Source: Thermoanaerobaculum sp. (GTDB lineage Bacteria > Acidobacteriota > Thermoanaerobaculia > Multivoradales > UBA5704). From it: a stretch of 64,000 nt of DNA. Below, one piece after another: positions 43,504 through 50,482 of the stretch. The stretch covers positions 1-64,000 of the forward strand of contig JAJKHS010000013.1 in the NCBI GenBank assembly GCA_021154885.1, in the 5' to 3' direction. The position numbers and the translations under genes are program-made. A model generated the notes under the pieces. It did not search any database. It was given only the letters and a program-made list of their open reading frames with translations, and had not been told where the DNA came from. Every line of letters begins with the position of its first letter. Position 1 is the stretch's first letter.

Positions 43504-43725
43504 ATGGCCACGCCGAAAGAGGAGTTGATTGCCGCCCGGTTCAAGACCACCCTGGCTCTCTTCGAGATGGGAGAGGCGATGCTGCGGCAGAAGCTGAGAA
43601 GGAAGCATCCCGAAGCCAGCGAGACTGAGATTGAGGCTCACGTTCGGGAGTGGCTCGAGCGGCCGCCGGGCGCCGAGCATGGAGACGGGGTCGGGCGCCG
43701 TGTGGCGTGGCCTCGCCGTTCGTGA
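43504..43725 (+). CDS. Small helical antitoxin-like protein, 73 aa
   Basis: The sequence TPKEELIAARFKTTLALFEM, GEAMLRQKLRRKHPEASETE and IEAHVREWL is a pattern common in short proteins encoded before nucleotidyltransferase or PIN toxins (Rv0078B-related antitoxin type). It ends with the typical GAEHGD...GR segment. No toxin gene follows; the next item is a frameshifted antitoxin of another family. It therefore looks orphaned. ATG 43504 has weak ribosome-binding potential. Confidence 0.6.
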   Translation: MATPKEELIAARFKTTLALFEMGEAMLRQKLRRKHPEASETEIEAHVREWLERPPGAEHGDGVGRRVAWPRRS

Positions 43726-43762
43726 ACCCTCTCGAAAACGTCCTTAGTCCTTGGAGGTCGAT

Positions 43763-44001
43763 GTGGTCACCGTCAACATCCATGAAGCCAAGACCCAGCT
43801 TTCGAAGCTGGTCGATCAGGCCGTCAAGGGCGAAGCTTTCGTGATCGCCAAGGCGGGCAAGCCGCTGGTGAAGGTGGCGGCGCTGAATGCCCCTCCCGAG
43901 CCGCAACGGCTGGGCTTCCTGGCAGGCGAGATCGACGTGCCCGAAGATTTCAACGTATGGGCGAAGCCGAGATCACGGCCCGGTTCGGGAGCGGAGCGTG
44001 A
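43763..44001 (+). pseudogene. Frameshifted Phd/YefM-type antitoxin
   Basis: From GTG 43763 (GGAGG upstream) the frame reads VTVNIHEAKTQLSKLVDQAV, GEAFVIAKAGKPLVKVAAL and GFLAGEIDVPEDFNV, a normal Phd antitoxin. The conserved end would be MGEAEITARFGSGA and stop at 44001, but it lies in the next frame, so a one-base change near 43955 breaks the gene. The broken frame continues to 44218 into repeat DNA. The expected PIN toxin is absent; a 16-codon frame with a good ribosome-binding site (44040-44090) and then the tandem array follow. Confidence 0.75.
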
Positions 44002-44120
44002 AGCTCGGCTGGATCTCTTCTTGCGAAGGAGAGAAATCCATGGCAACCGAAACCCAGGCCCAGTCCCAGGTCAGCGCCCCGAGCTCGTAGAGGCCAACTT
44101 CTTCGAGCTTCGACCCGCTT

Positions 44121-44640
44121 TCCCCGGAGTCTCCAGACATTGGTCCGGAGTCTGTAGATCCAGGCGGTTGTCTCCAGACATCGGACCGGCGTCTACAGAT
44201 CCAAGCCGTCGTCTGTAGATCCAGACCGATGTCCACAGACTCCAGACCGGCGTCACCAGACATCGGTCCAGCGTCTACAGATCCAGAGAGTTGTCTGTAG
44301 AGCCAGGCCAGCGTCCACAGACATCGGTCCGATGTCTACAGATCCAAGCCGTTGTCCACAGACTCCAGACCGGCGTCTCCAGACATCGCTCCAGCGTCTG
44401 CAGATCCAGAGCGTTGTCTGTAGATCCGCGCCGATGTCTGTAGATCCAGGTCAGCGTCTATAGACATCAGTCCGACGTCTATGAATCCAGGCCGATGTCC
44501 ACAGACTCCAGGCCGGCATCGCCAGACATCGATCCAGCGTCTACAGATCCAGAACGATGTCTGTAGAGCCACGCCGATGTCTGCTTGCACTGGACGGCGT
44601 CTCCATACATCGGAGCGTTGTCCGTAGATCCAGAGCGTCG
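44121..44640. repeat. Array of about 25 short tandem repeats, 20-21 bp
   Basis: Units follow a loose consensus GTCTRYAGATCCAGRCCGRT, alternating with 21-bp variants containing CCAGACATCGG or CAGACTCCAGACC. The mean period is about 20.5 bp. A higher-order pattern is visible: the CAGACTCCAG block recurs at 44236, 44359 and 44502. No frame stays open across the array. It lies between a broken antitoxin and the mazEF-like pair. It is not a CRISPR array because there are no unique spacers. Confidence 0.88.
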
Positions 44641-44719
44641 CCCCCCACGCCGGAGCGGCTCACCCAGCCCCTGCCATGAAGGATTTCCTGTATACTGCTT
44701 TGTCGACAGGAGGTTCGAG

Positions 44720-45013
44720 ATGGGTAGCGCCATGGTCCGCATCAGCGATCAGACCCGTGAAGCTCTTCGGGAGATCGCGCACGTCGAGCAGCAATCCATG
44801 CAGGCTGTCCTCGAAAAGGCCGTCGAGCAATACCGCCGCAAGCGTCTCTTCCAAGAGCTCGATGCCGCCTACTCCAAGCTGCGGGAGGACCCGGAGGCTT
44901 GGCGATCCCTGGAGGCTGAGCGAAAGGGCTGGGACGTCACCCTTGAAGATGGGCTCCCCCGGGGGGAGAGGTGGGGAGAGAATGGAGCTCCTGAAGTCCA
45001 AGGCAAGAAGTGA
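44720..45013 (+). CDS. Antitoxin of a MazEF-like pair, 97 aa
   Basis: MVRISDQTREALREIAHVEQ and QSMQAVLEKAVEQYRRKRLF form a ribbon-helix-helix-like DNA-binding domain. The C-terminal tail (AYSKLREDPEAWRSLEAERK) is the usual toxin-binding extension. ACAGGAGG lies upstream of ATG 44720 and TATACT at 44691-44696 is a likely -10 box. It overlaps the toxin start by 32 bp. Confidence 0.82.
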   Translation: MGSAMVRISDQTREALREIAHVEQQSMQAVLEKAVEQYRRKRLFQELDAAYSKLREDPEAWRSLEAERKGWDVTLEDGLPRGERWGENGAPEVQGKK

Positions 45014-45353
45014 CACCACGCCCGCTCGGGGTGAGATCTGGCTTGCGGATCTCGATCCGACCCGCGGCCACGAGCAAGCCGGCAGGCGTCCGGTCCTCGT
45101 GGTCTCCGAGGATCCCTTCAATCGGTCGAAGGCGGACTTGGTGATCGTTCTGCCGGTGACCTCGACTCTTCGACCGATCCCGTTCCGTGTGCGGCTTTCG
45201 CCTCCGGAGGGCGGTCTCAAGGTAGAGAGCGATGTGCTCTGCGAAGCGATCCGCTCCATCTCGAAGGATCGCCTTCTAACCCGCCTGGGTTCCGTGCAGA
45301 TGGAGAGCATGGCCGTCGTGGAGGACCGTATCCGGATACTGCTCGGTCTTTGA
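44982..45353 (+). CDS. MazF/PemK-type endoribonuclease toxin, 123 aa
   Basis: The fold signature ARGEIWLADLDPTRGHEQAG, RRPVLVVSEDPFN and VLPVTSTLRPIPFRVRL is complete, with the conserved Arg and Thr of the active site (GRRPVLVVS, LPVTST). The end LLTRLGSVQMESMAVVEDRI fits the final helix. The start ATG 44982 lies within the antitoxin gene (32-bp overlap). This is the only intact MazF-type module in the island. Confidence 0.9.
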   Translation: MELLKSKARSDTTPARGEIWLADLDPTRGHEQAGRRPVLVVSEDPFNRSKADLVIVLPVTSTLRPIPFRVRLSPPEGGLKVESDVLCEAIRSISKDRLLTRLGSVQMESMAVVEDRIRILLGL

Positions 45354-45379
45354 CGAACGCCTGAATCAGCCTATTTCTT

Positions 45380-47461
45380 CTACCCCGCCTTCCGCATCCC
45401 CTTCTCCGCTTCGTCCAACGCCGCCTTGAGCGCCTCGATCTCCTCGTCTTCCAGGGCTTGGCCGCCGAAGCTCTCCCGCAGGTAGAAGTCGATGACCCGG
45501 GCGGTGGGCTCGGCGGCGGCGGGATAGCGGGCCGCGGCTTCGCGCCGCACGGAGAGGGGCGGCGCCGACTCCGGCAGCGCGGCACCCGCCTTCCGGACGA
45601 GCCGCCGGCGCAGGCGGCGATAGGCGGCCGTGGCCGTCAGCGGCGGCCGCAGACGCAGGTAGAGGACCCAGACGGCCGCGGCGAGCAGCGTCAGACCCAG
45701 GGCCAGGGGCAGCGGCACGTCGGGCAGACCCCGGTGCGGCGAGGTCCCCGCGGCGCCGGGTCCCGACGCGCCCAGACTGGAGGTGGACCGCGACGGCTCC
45801 GGTTTCTCTTCATGGTGCAAGCGGGACCAGAAATCGTTCCAGAGCTCCCGCAGGCCGCTGAAGATCTGGATCTGATCGCCCAGGCCGAAGGTCAGGACGT
45901 AACGGTCCCAGCGGAAGAGGACGAAGTCCCACGCCTGCTGCATGAGCCGGAAGCGCCCCTCGCCCTCGGCCGCCGGCCGGCCCGCGGGCGGAGTGGGATC
46001 GAAGATCCGCCACCCCTCGCCGGGGAGATAAGCCTCCACCCAGGCATGGGCGTTGTTGCCGCGGACGATGTAATAACCCTCGAACGGGTTGTACTCGCCG
46101 CCCAGGAAACCGGTCACCAGCCGCGCCGGCACCCCCTGGGAGCGCAGCATCAGCACCATGGAGGAGGCGAAGTACTCGCACTGCCCGCTCTTGTAGCGGA
46201 AGAGGAAGTCCTCGATGGGGTTGTCCGCCGAGCGGCCCGCGAAGTCCAGGGTGTACTGGTAGCTCTCGGTGAGGAAGTTTTCGAGGCGCCGGGCTCGCTC
46301 CGGCGCACTGGCCTGGCCCATCACCTGGGCTGCCAGGGCCGCGATGCGGGGCGTCACGCCGGTCAGATCGAGGGCGGGGTCCGGGCTGCGGTCGGGGACG
46401 ACGCCGGTGAGCACCGCCCGGCGCGCCAGTCCCACCCGGTACTCGGAGACCTCGAGCGGGCTGAAGGGAAAGGACACGGCGCCGCCGTCGTCGACCGCCA
46501 GGGCCGGCGTGCGGGGCTCGACCACGGCCGTCTCCACCGGCAGCGGCACGCTCTGGCTGTGGAGCGGCTGCAGCCAGATCCGCGCCCAGTGCACGGGCTT
46601 CTCCGGGCTCAGGCGGAAGCGGACGCCCTGGCTGCGCGGCAACAGGTTCCGCACCGGCGAACGGCGCCAGTTCCCCTGCAGGTAGACGTCGTAGGTGGCG
46701 GCCTTGAAACGCCACTCCGCGTCGGGGCTGGCGCCCGGGCCCTCCTCCTGCACACGCATGGCCACCTCGCGGCTGCCGCGGATGCGGTCGATGGAGTCGA
46801 GCGACACCTGGTCGGAGAAGCCGGCGGCCTCCAGGGTCGCTCCCGTGCCACCGCCGCGGCCCACGACGAACGGCGCGCGCACTCGGGGGAGGAGGAGGAA
46901 GAGGGGAATGGCCAGCAGCACGGCGGCGCCGCCCACCAGAGCCAGGAAGCCGCGCAGCGGGATGTGGGCCAGGGCTGGATCCTCGCGGCCGAAACCGGCG
47001 AGGACGTGGAGGAACGCGAAGCGCGTCAGCAGCACCAGCGTCAGCATCAGGAAGGCGACGAGGTAGAGCACGATCGCCGGATGGACGCTGGTGCCCATGG
47101 CCGCCAGGAACAGGAAGAAGACGCCGATCGACGCCTGCCACTTGTCGCGCTCGCGGACGATGGCGAAGAGTTTCACCAGCAGGGCGAAGAGGCCGAGGTG
47201 GAGGACCGGCTGCACTAGGCCGCGCGGGAAGACCAGCAGGTCGACCAGGAAGATCGGGATGTAGATCAGCCCCAGGACGTTCATCCCCCAGGCCGGCAGC
47301 CAGCGCGGCGGGTCGAGGCTGGCCCGCCGCAGCAGGTACAGGACGCCGGCCATATAGACCGCCACCACCGGCCAGCCCACCACGCCGTTGAACGGCAGCG
47401 GCAGGGGCGCCAGCAGGGCCAGCCAGCCCAGCAGCAGTCGCTTCTGGCGGCCGAAGCTCAT
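45380..47461 (-). CDS. TgpA-like transglutaminase with membrane domain (DUF3488), 693 aa
   Basis: About eight N-terminal helices (DUF3488-type) are followed by a periplasmic region and a transglutaminase core. The catalytic Cys is in YKSGQCEYFASSMVLMLRSQ near residue 425, the His in YYIVRGNNAHAWVEAYLPGE and the Asp in WRIFDPTPPAG. A further helix (LPLALGLTLLAAAVWVLYLR) and a cytosolic C-terminal domain close the protein. It is the last gene of the moxR-DUF58-tgpA operon, starting in an ATGA overlap with the DUF58 gene. The substrate is unknown; such operons are linked to envelope functions. Confidence 0.9.
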   Translation of the reverse strand: MSFGRQKRLLLGWLALLAPLPLPFNGVVGWPVVAVYMAGVLYLLRRASLDPPRWLPAWGMNVLGLIYIPIFLVDLLVFPRGLVQPVLHLGLFALLVKLFAIVRERDKWQASIGVFFLFLAAMGTSVHPAIVLYLVAFLMLTLVLLTRFAFLHVLAGFGREDPALAHIPLRGFLALVGGAAVLLAIPLFLLLPRVRAPFVVGRGGGTGATLEAAGFSDQVSLDSIDRIRGSREVAMRVQEEGPGASPDAEWRFKAATYDVYLQGNWRRSPVRNLLPRSQGVRFRLSPEKPVHWARIWLQPLHSQSVPLPVETAVVEPRTPALAVDDGGAVSFPFSPLEVSEYRVGLARRAVLTGVVPDRSPDPALDLTGVTPRIAALAAQVMGQASAPERARRLENFLTESYQYTLDFAGRSADNPIEDFLFRYKSGQCEYFASSMVLMLRSQGVPARLVTGFLGGEYNPFEGYYIVRGNNAHAWVEAYLPGEGWRIFDPTPPAGRPAAEGEGRFRLMQQAWDFVLFRWDRYVLTFGLGDQIQIFSGLRELWNDFWSRLHHEEKPEPSRSTSSLGASGPGAAGTSPHRGLPDVPLPLALGLTLLAAAVWVLYLRLRPPLTATAAYRRLRRRLVRKAGAALPESAPPLSVRREAAARYPAAAEPTARVIDFYLRESFGGQALEDEEIEALKAALDEAEKGMRKAG

Positions 47462-48489
47462 ACCGCCAGTCGCTCCCTGGGCTCGGCGTCCATGTGGACC
47501 CGGAGCTGCGGCGCCCGCGGATCGCTCGCGAGCAGCGGCTCAAGGCTGCGGGAGCGCGGCTGGACGAGGGCCAGGGCCTCCAGCACGGCCAGCCGCTGGC
47601 GCGGCCCGCCGGCGAAGGCGAGGCTGCGGTCGCGCGTCACCAGCTCCACCTCGTAGCCGCGGGAGAGGTGGTCCAGGGCGGTGGTGGCGGCCTCGCTCAC
47701 CAGCCGCTCGAAACGGCTCTGCAGGTCCGCACGCCCGAGCTCGCCCACGGCGTTGTCGAACACGATGGAGAGGCGGCGGCTGCGCTCGGTGGCCCGCTCG
47801 GTGAAGATCAGCTCGCCGGTGCGCGCCGTCTGCTTCCAGTGGATGCCCCGCGGGTCGTCGCCGCGGCGGAAGAGACGCAGGGCGTGGAGGTCGTGCCCGT
47901 GGCCGCTGCGCCGGCTGGTGTCGTCGCCCATCTGCTCCGACTCCTCGGGGTGGCTGTCGGCGGCGGCGAAGATCTCGGGGAAGACCAGCACTTCGAAGTC
48001 GACGCGGTAGCGCACCCCCTTGCGGAAGAAGCCGAAGGGGAAGAGGCTGGAGACGTGGACGTAGGGGAAGCGGTGGAAGCCGCGGCTGCCCACCATCATC
48101 TCGAGCCGGCCGGCGCTCTTGCCCCGCCGCGGCAGGTAGGGGATGAGCAGCGGCTGGGCCGACCGCGCCAGCGTGAAGAGCAGGAACCAGCGGGGGAAGA
48201 TCAAGGCGCGGCTGCGCAGCACGAACCCCACCGCGAACGGCCGGTTGGCGAACACCTCGCCCGGCATCTCCAGCTCCGCCTCCAGACCCCGCACGTTCTC
48301 GCGCGACACGACGCCGGAGAGGATGAGCACGGAGAACATCAACGCCAGGACCATGTAGAGAGCGTTGTTGCCGGTGTTGGTCGCGGCGATGGCCACCAGG
48401 ACGGTGAACAGGACATACCAAAGCCCCACGGTGGTGATGCGAATGCCTTCGGGAACCGCGCGGCGGCCGCGGCGGCCGGGCAGCTTCAC
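47458..48489 (-). CDS. DUF58-domain membrane protein, 343 aa
   Basis: Two N-terminal membrane helices (GLWYVLFTVLVAIAATNTGN and ALYMVLALMFSVLILSGVVS) precede a domain ending in the DUF58 core: HALRLFRRGDDPRGIHWKQT and RTGELIFTERATERSRRLSI, which lead into a vWA-like fold (IVFDN). The start is GTG 48489, coupled by a GTGA overlap to moxR; the longer open frame lies inside moxR. It is thought to work with the MoxR ATPase as a chaperone or metal-insertion unit (family knowledge). Confidence 0.9.
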   Translation of the reverse strand: MKLPGRRGRRAVPEGIRITTVGLWYVLFTVLVAIAATNTGNNALYMVLALMFSVLILSGVVSRENVRGLEAELEMPGEVFANRPFAVGFVLRSRALIFPRWFLLFTLARSAQPLLIPYLPRRGKSAGRLEMMVGSRGFHRFPYVHVSSLFPFGFFRKGVRYRVDFEVLVFPEIFAAADSHPEESEQMGDDTSRRSGHGHDLHALRLFRRGDDPRGIHWKQTARTGELIFTERATERSRRLSIVFDNAVGELGRADLQSRFERLVSEAATTALDHLSRGYEVELVTRDRSLAFAGGPRQRLAVLEALALVQPRSRSLEPLLASDPRAPQLRVHMDAEPRERLAV

Positions 48490-49448
48490 AGGGGTACCGG
48501 GGTCGCCGCCACCACCCGCTCGATGGCCTTGCGCGACTGGTCGAGGTCGGCCGTGCCCCGCTTGAGCACCACGCGGTGGGCGAGGACGGGAGCCACCAGG
48601 CGCTGCACGTCGTCCGGAATGGCGTAGCCGCGACCCTCGCACAGGGCCAGGGCCTGGGTCGCCCGGAACAGCGCCTGCAGGCCGCGGGTCGAGACGCCGA
48701 GGATGAAGTCGCCGCCATGGCGGGTGGCTTCGGCGAGGGAGAGCATGTAGTCGGCCAGCTTGTCGGCCACGCGCACGCGGGCCACGCGCTCCTGGAGGTC
48801 GAGCAGCCCCTCCTGGCTGACCACCGGCCGCAGGTGCTCCAGCACGTCCTCGACGCCGCCTGAGAGCAGCAGGTCCCGCTCGTCGGCCCGCGGCGGATAG
48901 CCCAGCGAGAGCGACATGAGGAAGCGGTCGAGCTGCGACTCGGGGAGCGGGAAGGTCCCCTGGTACTCCAGCGGGTTCTGGGTGGCGAGCACGACGAACG
49001 GCTGCGGCAGCGCGTAGCGCTTGCGCTCCACCGACACCTTGCGCTCGCTCATCGCCTCCAGCAGCGCCGACTGGGTCTTCGGCGTGGCGCGGTTGATCTC
49101 GTCGGCCAGCACCACGTTGGCAAAGAGCGGGCCGGGGACGAACTCGAAGGTCTGGTTCTTCTGGTTGAAGATCGACACCCCGATGATGTCCGACGGCAGC
49201 AGGTCGCTGGTGAACTGGATGCGCTGGAACGACAGCCCGAGGGACCGCGCCAGGGCCTGCGCCAGGGTGGTCTTGCCCACGCCGGGGACGTCCTCGACGA
49301 GGATGTGGCCCCGGGACAGCAGGCAGACGGTGGCGAGGCGGATGACCTCACGCTTGCCGCGGATGACGCGGGCGACGTTCTCCTCGAGCTGACGGATCGG
49401 CTCGGCGGCGTGAAGGGCGTCGCTGGTTTCGACGGCGATGGATTCCAT
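48486..49448 (-). CDS. MoxR-family AAA ATPase, 320 aa
   Basis: The Walker A motif is EDVPGVGKTTLAQALARS and the Walker B is ANVVLADEINRATPKTQSAL. The sensor region is VLATQNPLEYQGTFPLPESQ and the lid is STRGLQALFRATQALALCEG. It is a chaperone-like ATPase acting with the DUF58 and transglutaminase proteins encoded downstream. ATG 49448 is the first gene of the operon. A promoter with -10 TATACT on the minus strand (49493-49498) lies upstream. Confidence 0.93.
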   Translation of the reverse strand: MESIAVETSDALHAAEPIRQLEENVARVIRGKREVIRLATVCLLSRGHILVEDVPGVGKTTLAQALARSLGLSFQRIQFTSDLLPSDIIGVSIFNQKNQTFEFVPGPLFANVVLADEINRATPKTQSALLEAMSERKVSVERKRYALPQPFVVLATQNPLEYQGTFPLPESQLDRFLMSLSLGYPPRADERDLLLSGGVEDVLEHLRPVVSQEGLLDLQERVARVRVADKLADYMLSLAEATRHGGDFILGVSTRGLQALFRATQALALCEGRGYAIPDDVQRLVAPVLAHRVVLKRGTADLDQSRKAIERVVAATPVPL

Positions 49449-49468
49449 CGTGCTGGTCTACGCGACAG

Positions 49469-49602
49469 TCAGAGATTCGGTTCTAGGGTGAAAGTATAGT
49501 GAAGAATCTCTGATTCCGTCACCGGCGTCTTCGCCGTCACGCGAGATCCTCCTCGACTGTCTCCCAGAACGCGGCGAGGTCGAGGTGGATTTCCGGCAGC
49601 AT
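49469..49602 (-). other. Two tiny overlapping reading frames upstream of moxR
   Basis: A 21-codon frame (MLPEIHLDLAAFWETVEEDL, ATG 49602) overlaps by GTGA a 23-codon frame (TAKTPVTESEILHYTFTLEP, ending at 49469). TATACT sits just upstream of the first. They may be upstream peptides or the remains of a lost toxin-antitoxin pair. No homology is visible. Confidence 0.25.
49470..49512 (-). promoter_or_regulatory. Inverted repeat flanking the moxR promoter
   Basis: CAGAGATTC (49470-49478) and GAATCTCTG (49504-49512) form a perfect 9-bp inverted repeat. On the minus strand the -10 box TATACT (49493-49498) lies between the arms, and a -35-like TGACG lies outside. A dimeric regulator could bind here. 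Confidence 0.5.
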
Positions 49603-49667
49603 GGGGTAAGTATACCGTGGAGGCGCAGAGCGGCACCGTCCGGACTTCCTTGTTAGAGGGGTCGCCA

Positions 49668-49696
49668 TTGACCTAACTCTAAGTCCCTGCTACACT
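49668..49696 (+). promoter_or_regulatory. Near-consensus promoter of a candidate small RNA
   Basis: TTGACC (49668-49673), a 17-bp spacer and TACACT (49691-49696). No protein-coding gene follows on this strand, only a short stretch ending in a terminator hairpin. Confidence 0.6.
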
Positions 49697-49702
49697 AACC
49701 TA

Positions 49703-49788
49703 ACTCCGCGTAACACCCGACCCGGCACCGACGGGCAGGATTTCCAGGCTAGCGGAGATATCAGGTCGCCTACGGGCGGCCTTTTTGC
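49703..49788 (+). ncRNA. Candidate small RNA of about 85 nt
   Basis: The stretch begins about 7 bp after a good -10 box. It contains an internal hairpin candidate (CCCG...CGGG around 49709-49738) and ends with GGTCGCC-TACG-GGCGGCC, a stem capped by a UNCG-type tetraloop, followed by five T. No open reading frame with a ribosome-binding site fits inside. It matches no riboswitch or 6S-type consensus that I can recall. The end lies 10 bp before the convergent DUF4276-type gene, so it could instead be antisense regulation of that transcript. Confidence 0.5.
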
Positions 49789-49795
49789 TTCCTGT

Positions 49796-50482
49796 CTACG
49801 CCCACCGGGCGAGGGAGGCGATCAGTTTACGGAAAGCAGGTACTTCCTTCAAAGGAGACTCCAGTCCTACGTCCAGGTGCATCGCGATTTCCTGTCGTAG
49901 CCTGGCATCCAGTGGGCGCCCCCCGCCGTAGCGCTGCAACCATCTCTCCAGACATCGCTTCAGATCCCCCTGTCGTTCCGGATGCACGGAGGAGCAGCGT
50001 GGCAATCCGCAGGCATCCTCCAGCGGCTCTTTACCGCAGGTGAACAGGACCTCGAACTCGGGCTCGAAGACCAGAGGAATGATCCGGTCCTGCAACTCCC
50101 GGGAAACCCGGCTCAGCGCCCTCTTGAAAGCCTGGACTCGATCGCCATCGACGCTCAGCACGACCAGCTCGGCTGCGGGCCAGGATGGCGGCGAACGCTT
50201 GGCGGGCCTCAGCAACTCGTTCAGAAGGCGCGCCAAGAGGTTTTCGTCAGCCAGCAGCTCCACTGCTTTCGGGGGTTGACTCCAACGATTTCTGACCGGC
50301 GCCAGCCAGCCGACAGGTACGGCGGCTCTCCCAAACCTTTCGAGCAAGAGCCGCTCCACCAGGGTCACCAGTCCACCCCGAAGGGCGTTCTTGGGCAGAG
50401 GAGACAATAGCGGGCCTTGAGATGACGCGCCGTGCTCGTCCCGCCCTTCTCCGACGACCGCGAATCGCACCGGCTCCCGCAT
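49796..50482 (-). CDS. TOPRIM-like partner of the AAA ATPase (DUF4276-type), 228 aa
   Basis: The N-terminal strand VRFAVVGEGRDEHGASSQGP has the conserved E-G-x-x-(D/E) of TOPRIM-like nuclease families such as DUF4276. It is followed by ELVVLSVDGDRVQAFKRALS, where an acidic D-x-D replaces the second metal motif, and by IPLVFEPEFEVLFTCGKEPL. It starts directly after the stop of the ATPase gene (TAA-ATG, no gap), so they are one unit. Two-gene AAA ATPase plus TOPRIM systems, for example PARIS with a DUF4435 partner, defend against phage; the assignment here is by analogy. Confidence 0.68.
   Translation of the reverse strand: MREPVRFAVVGEGRDEHGASSQGPLLSPLPKNALRGGLVTLVERLLLERFGRAAVPVGWLAPVRNRWSQPPKAVELLADENLLARLLNELLRPAKRSPPSWPAAELVVLSVDGDRVQAFKRALSRVSRELQDRIIPLVFEPEFEVLFTCGKEPLEDACGLPRCSSVHPERQGDLKRCLERWLQRYGGGRPLDARLRQEIAMHLDVGLESPLKEVPAFRKLIASLARWA

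Noticed and set aside
42961-43725. 254-residue plus-strand protein
   Set aside because: Only the last 73 codons (from 43504) look like a protein; the upstream part crosses the vapBC relic and palindromes.
44121-44640. Repeat array as CRISPR
   Set aside because: Units of 20-21 bp follow one another directly, are degenerate and have no unique spacers; no cas gene is present.
49703-49788. Known riboswitch class
   Set aside because: The sequence does not match the consensus cores I can recall (c-di-GMP, fluoride, preQ1), so it is left as an unclassified candidate RNA.
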